NCBI GenBank assembly: GCA_030673085.1
Contig: DAOVFE010000117.1
Coordinates: forward strand, 1 to 6,080
Direction: 5' to 3'
Origin: Anaerolineales bacterium
GTDB lineage: Bacteria > Chloroflexota > Anaerolineae > Anaerolineales > E44-bin32
Length of the DNA: 6,080 bases
Positions 6,064-6,080 of the stretch are shown piece after piece. The first letter of the stretch is position 1; every line of letters begins with the position of its first letter. Made by a program: the position numbers and the translations under genes. The notes under the pieces were generated by a model. That model saw only the letters and a list, made by a program, of their open reading frames with translations. It did not search any database and was not told where the DNA came from.

Positions 6064-6080
6064 CCTTACTGCAGATATTT

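Overview
This window looks like ordinary chromosomal DNA from a free-living bacterium with moderate GC content. The likeliest host, inferred from gene content only, is a member of the Chloroflexota (Anaerolineae-like) or a similar deep-branching lineage. The clues are a B12-binding-type radical SAM protein (TIGR03960-like) next to its DUF2344 partner (TIGR03936-like), an iron-ADH of the DALTQ subfamily, a KstR2-like TetR regulator near a one-domain SCP2 protein, and a tRNA gene without encoded CCA. There are no insertion sequences, phage genes, CRISPR repeats or integration sites.

Left part (1-3184), all on the + strand: the 3' portion of an iron-dependent alcohol dehydrogenase whose N-terminus lies outside the window; an unrecognised lipoprotein; a TetR/AcrR repressor with its own predicted promoter and a possible operator; and a small SCP2-type lipid-binding protein. 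The gaps between these genes are 121 to about 290 bases, so each is probably transcribed separately. The TetR-SCP2 gap contains a long imperfect hairpin (2660-2705). No gene-free stretch exceeds 300 bases.

Right part (3220-5794), on the - strand: a tight two-gene operon made of the radical SAM protein and the DUF2344 protein, which overlap by 11 bases. It converges on the SCP2 gene across a 35-base gap. Its predicted promoter has a strong extended -10 box and is followed by an inverted repeat whose 3' arm covers part of the Shine-Dalgarno sequence. To its right and pointing away is a tRNA-Glu(CTC) gene with its own promoter.

How the genes may work together: the radical SAM and DUF2344 proteins are almost certainly functional partners, although their reaction is not established. 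The TetR and SCP2 genes may both belong to acyl-CoA or lipid metabolism, but that link is inferred from family resemblance and proximity. I see no strong case for a wholly new system. The best leads are the hairpin over the radical SAM ribosome site, the SD-less coupled start of the DUF2344 gene, the one-sided hairpin at 2660-2705, and the unassigned lipoprotein.
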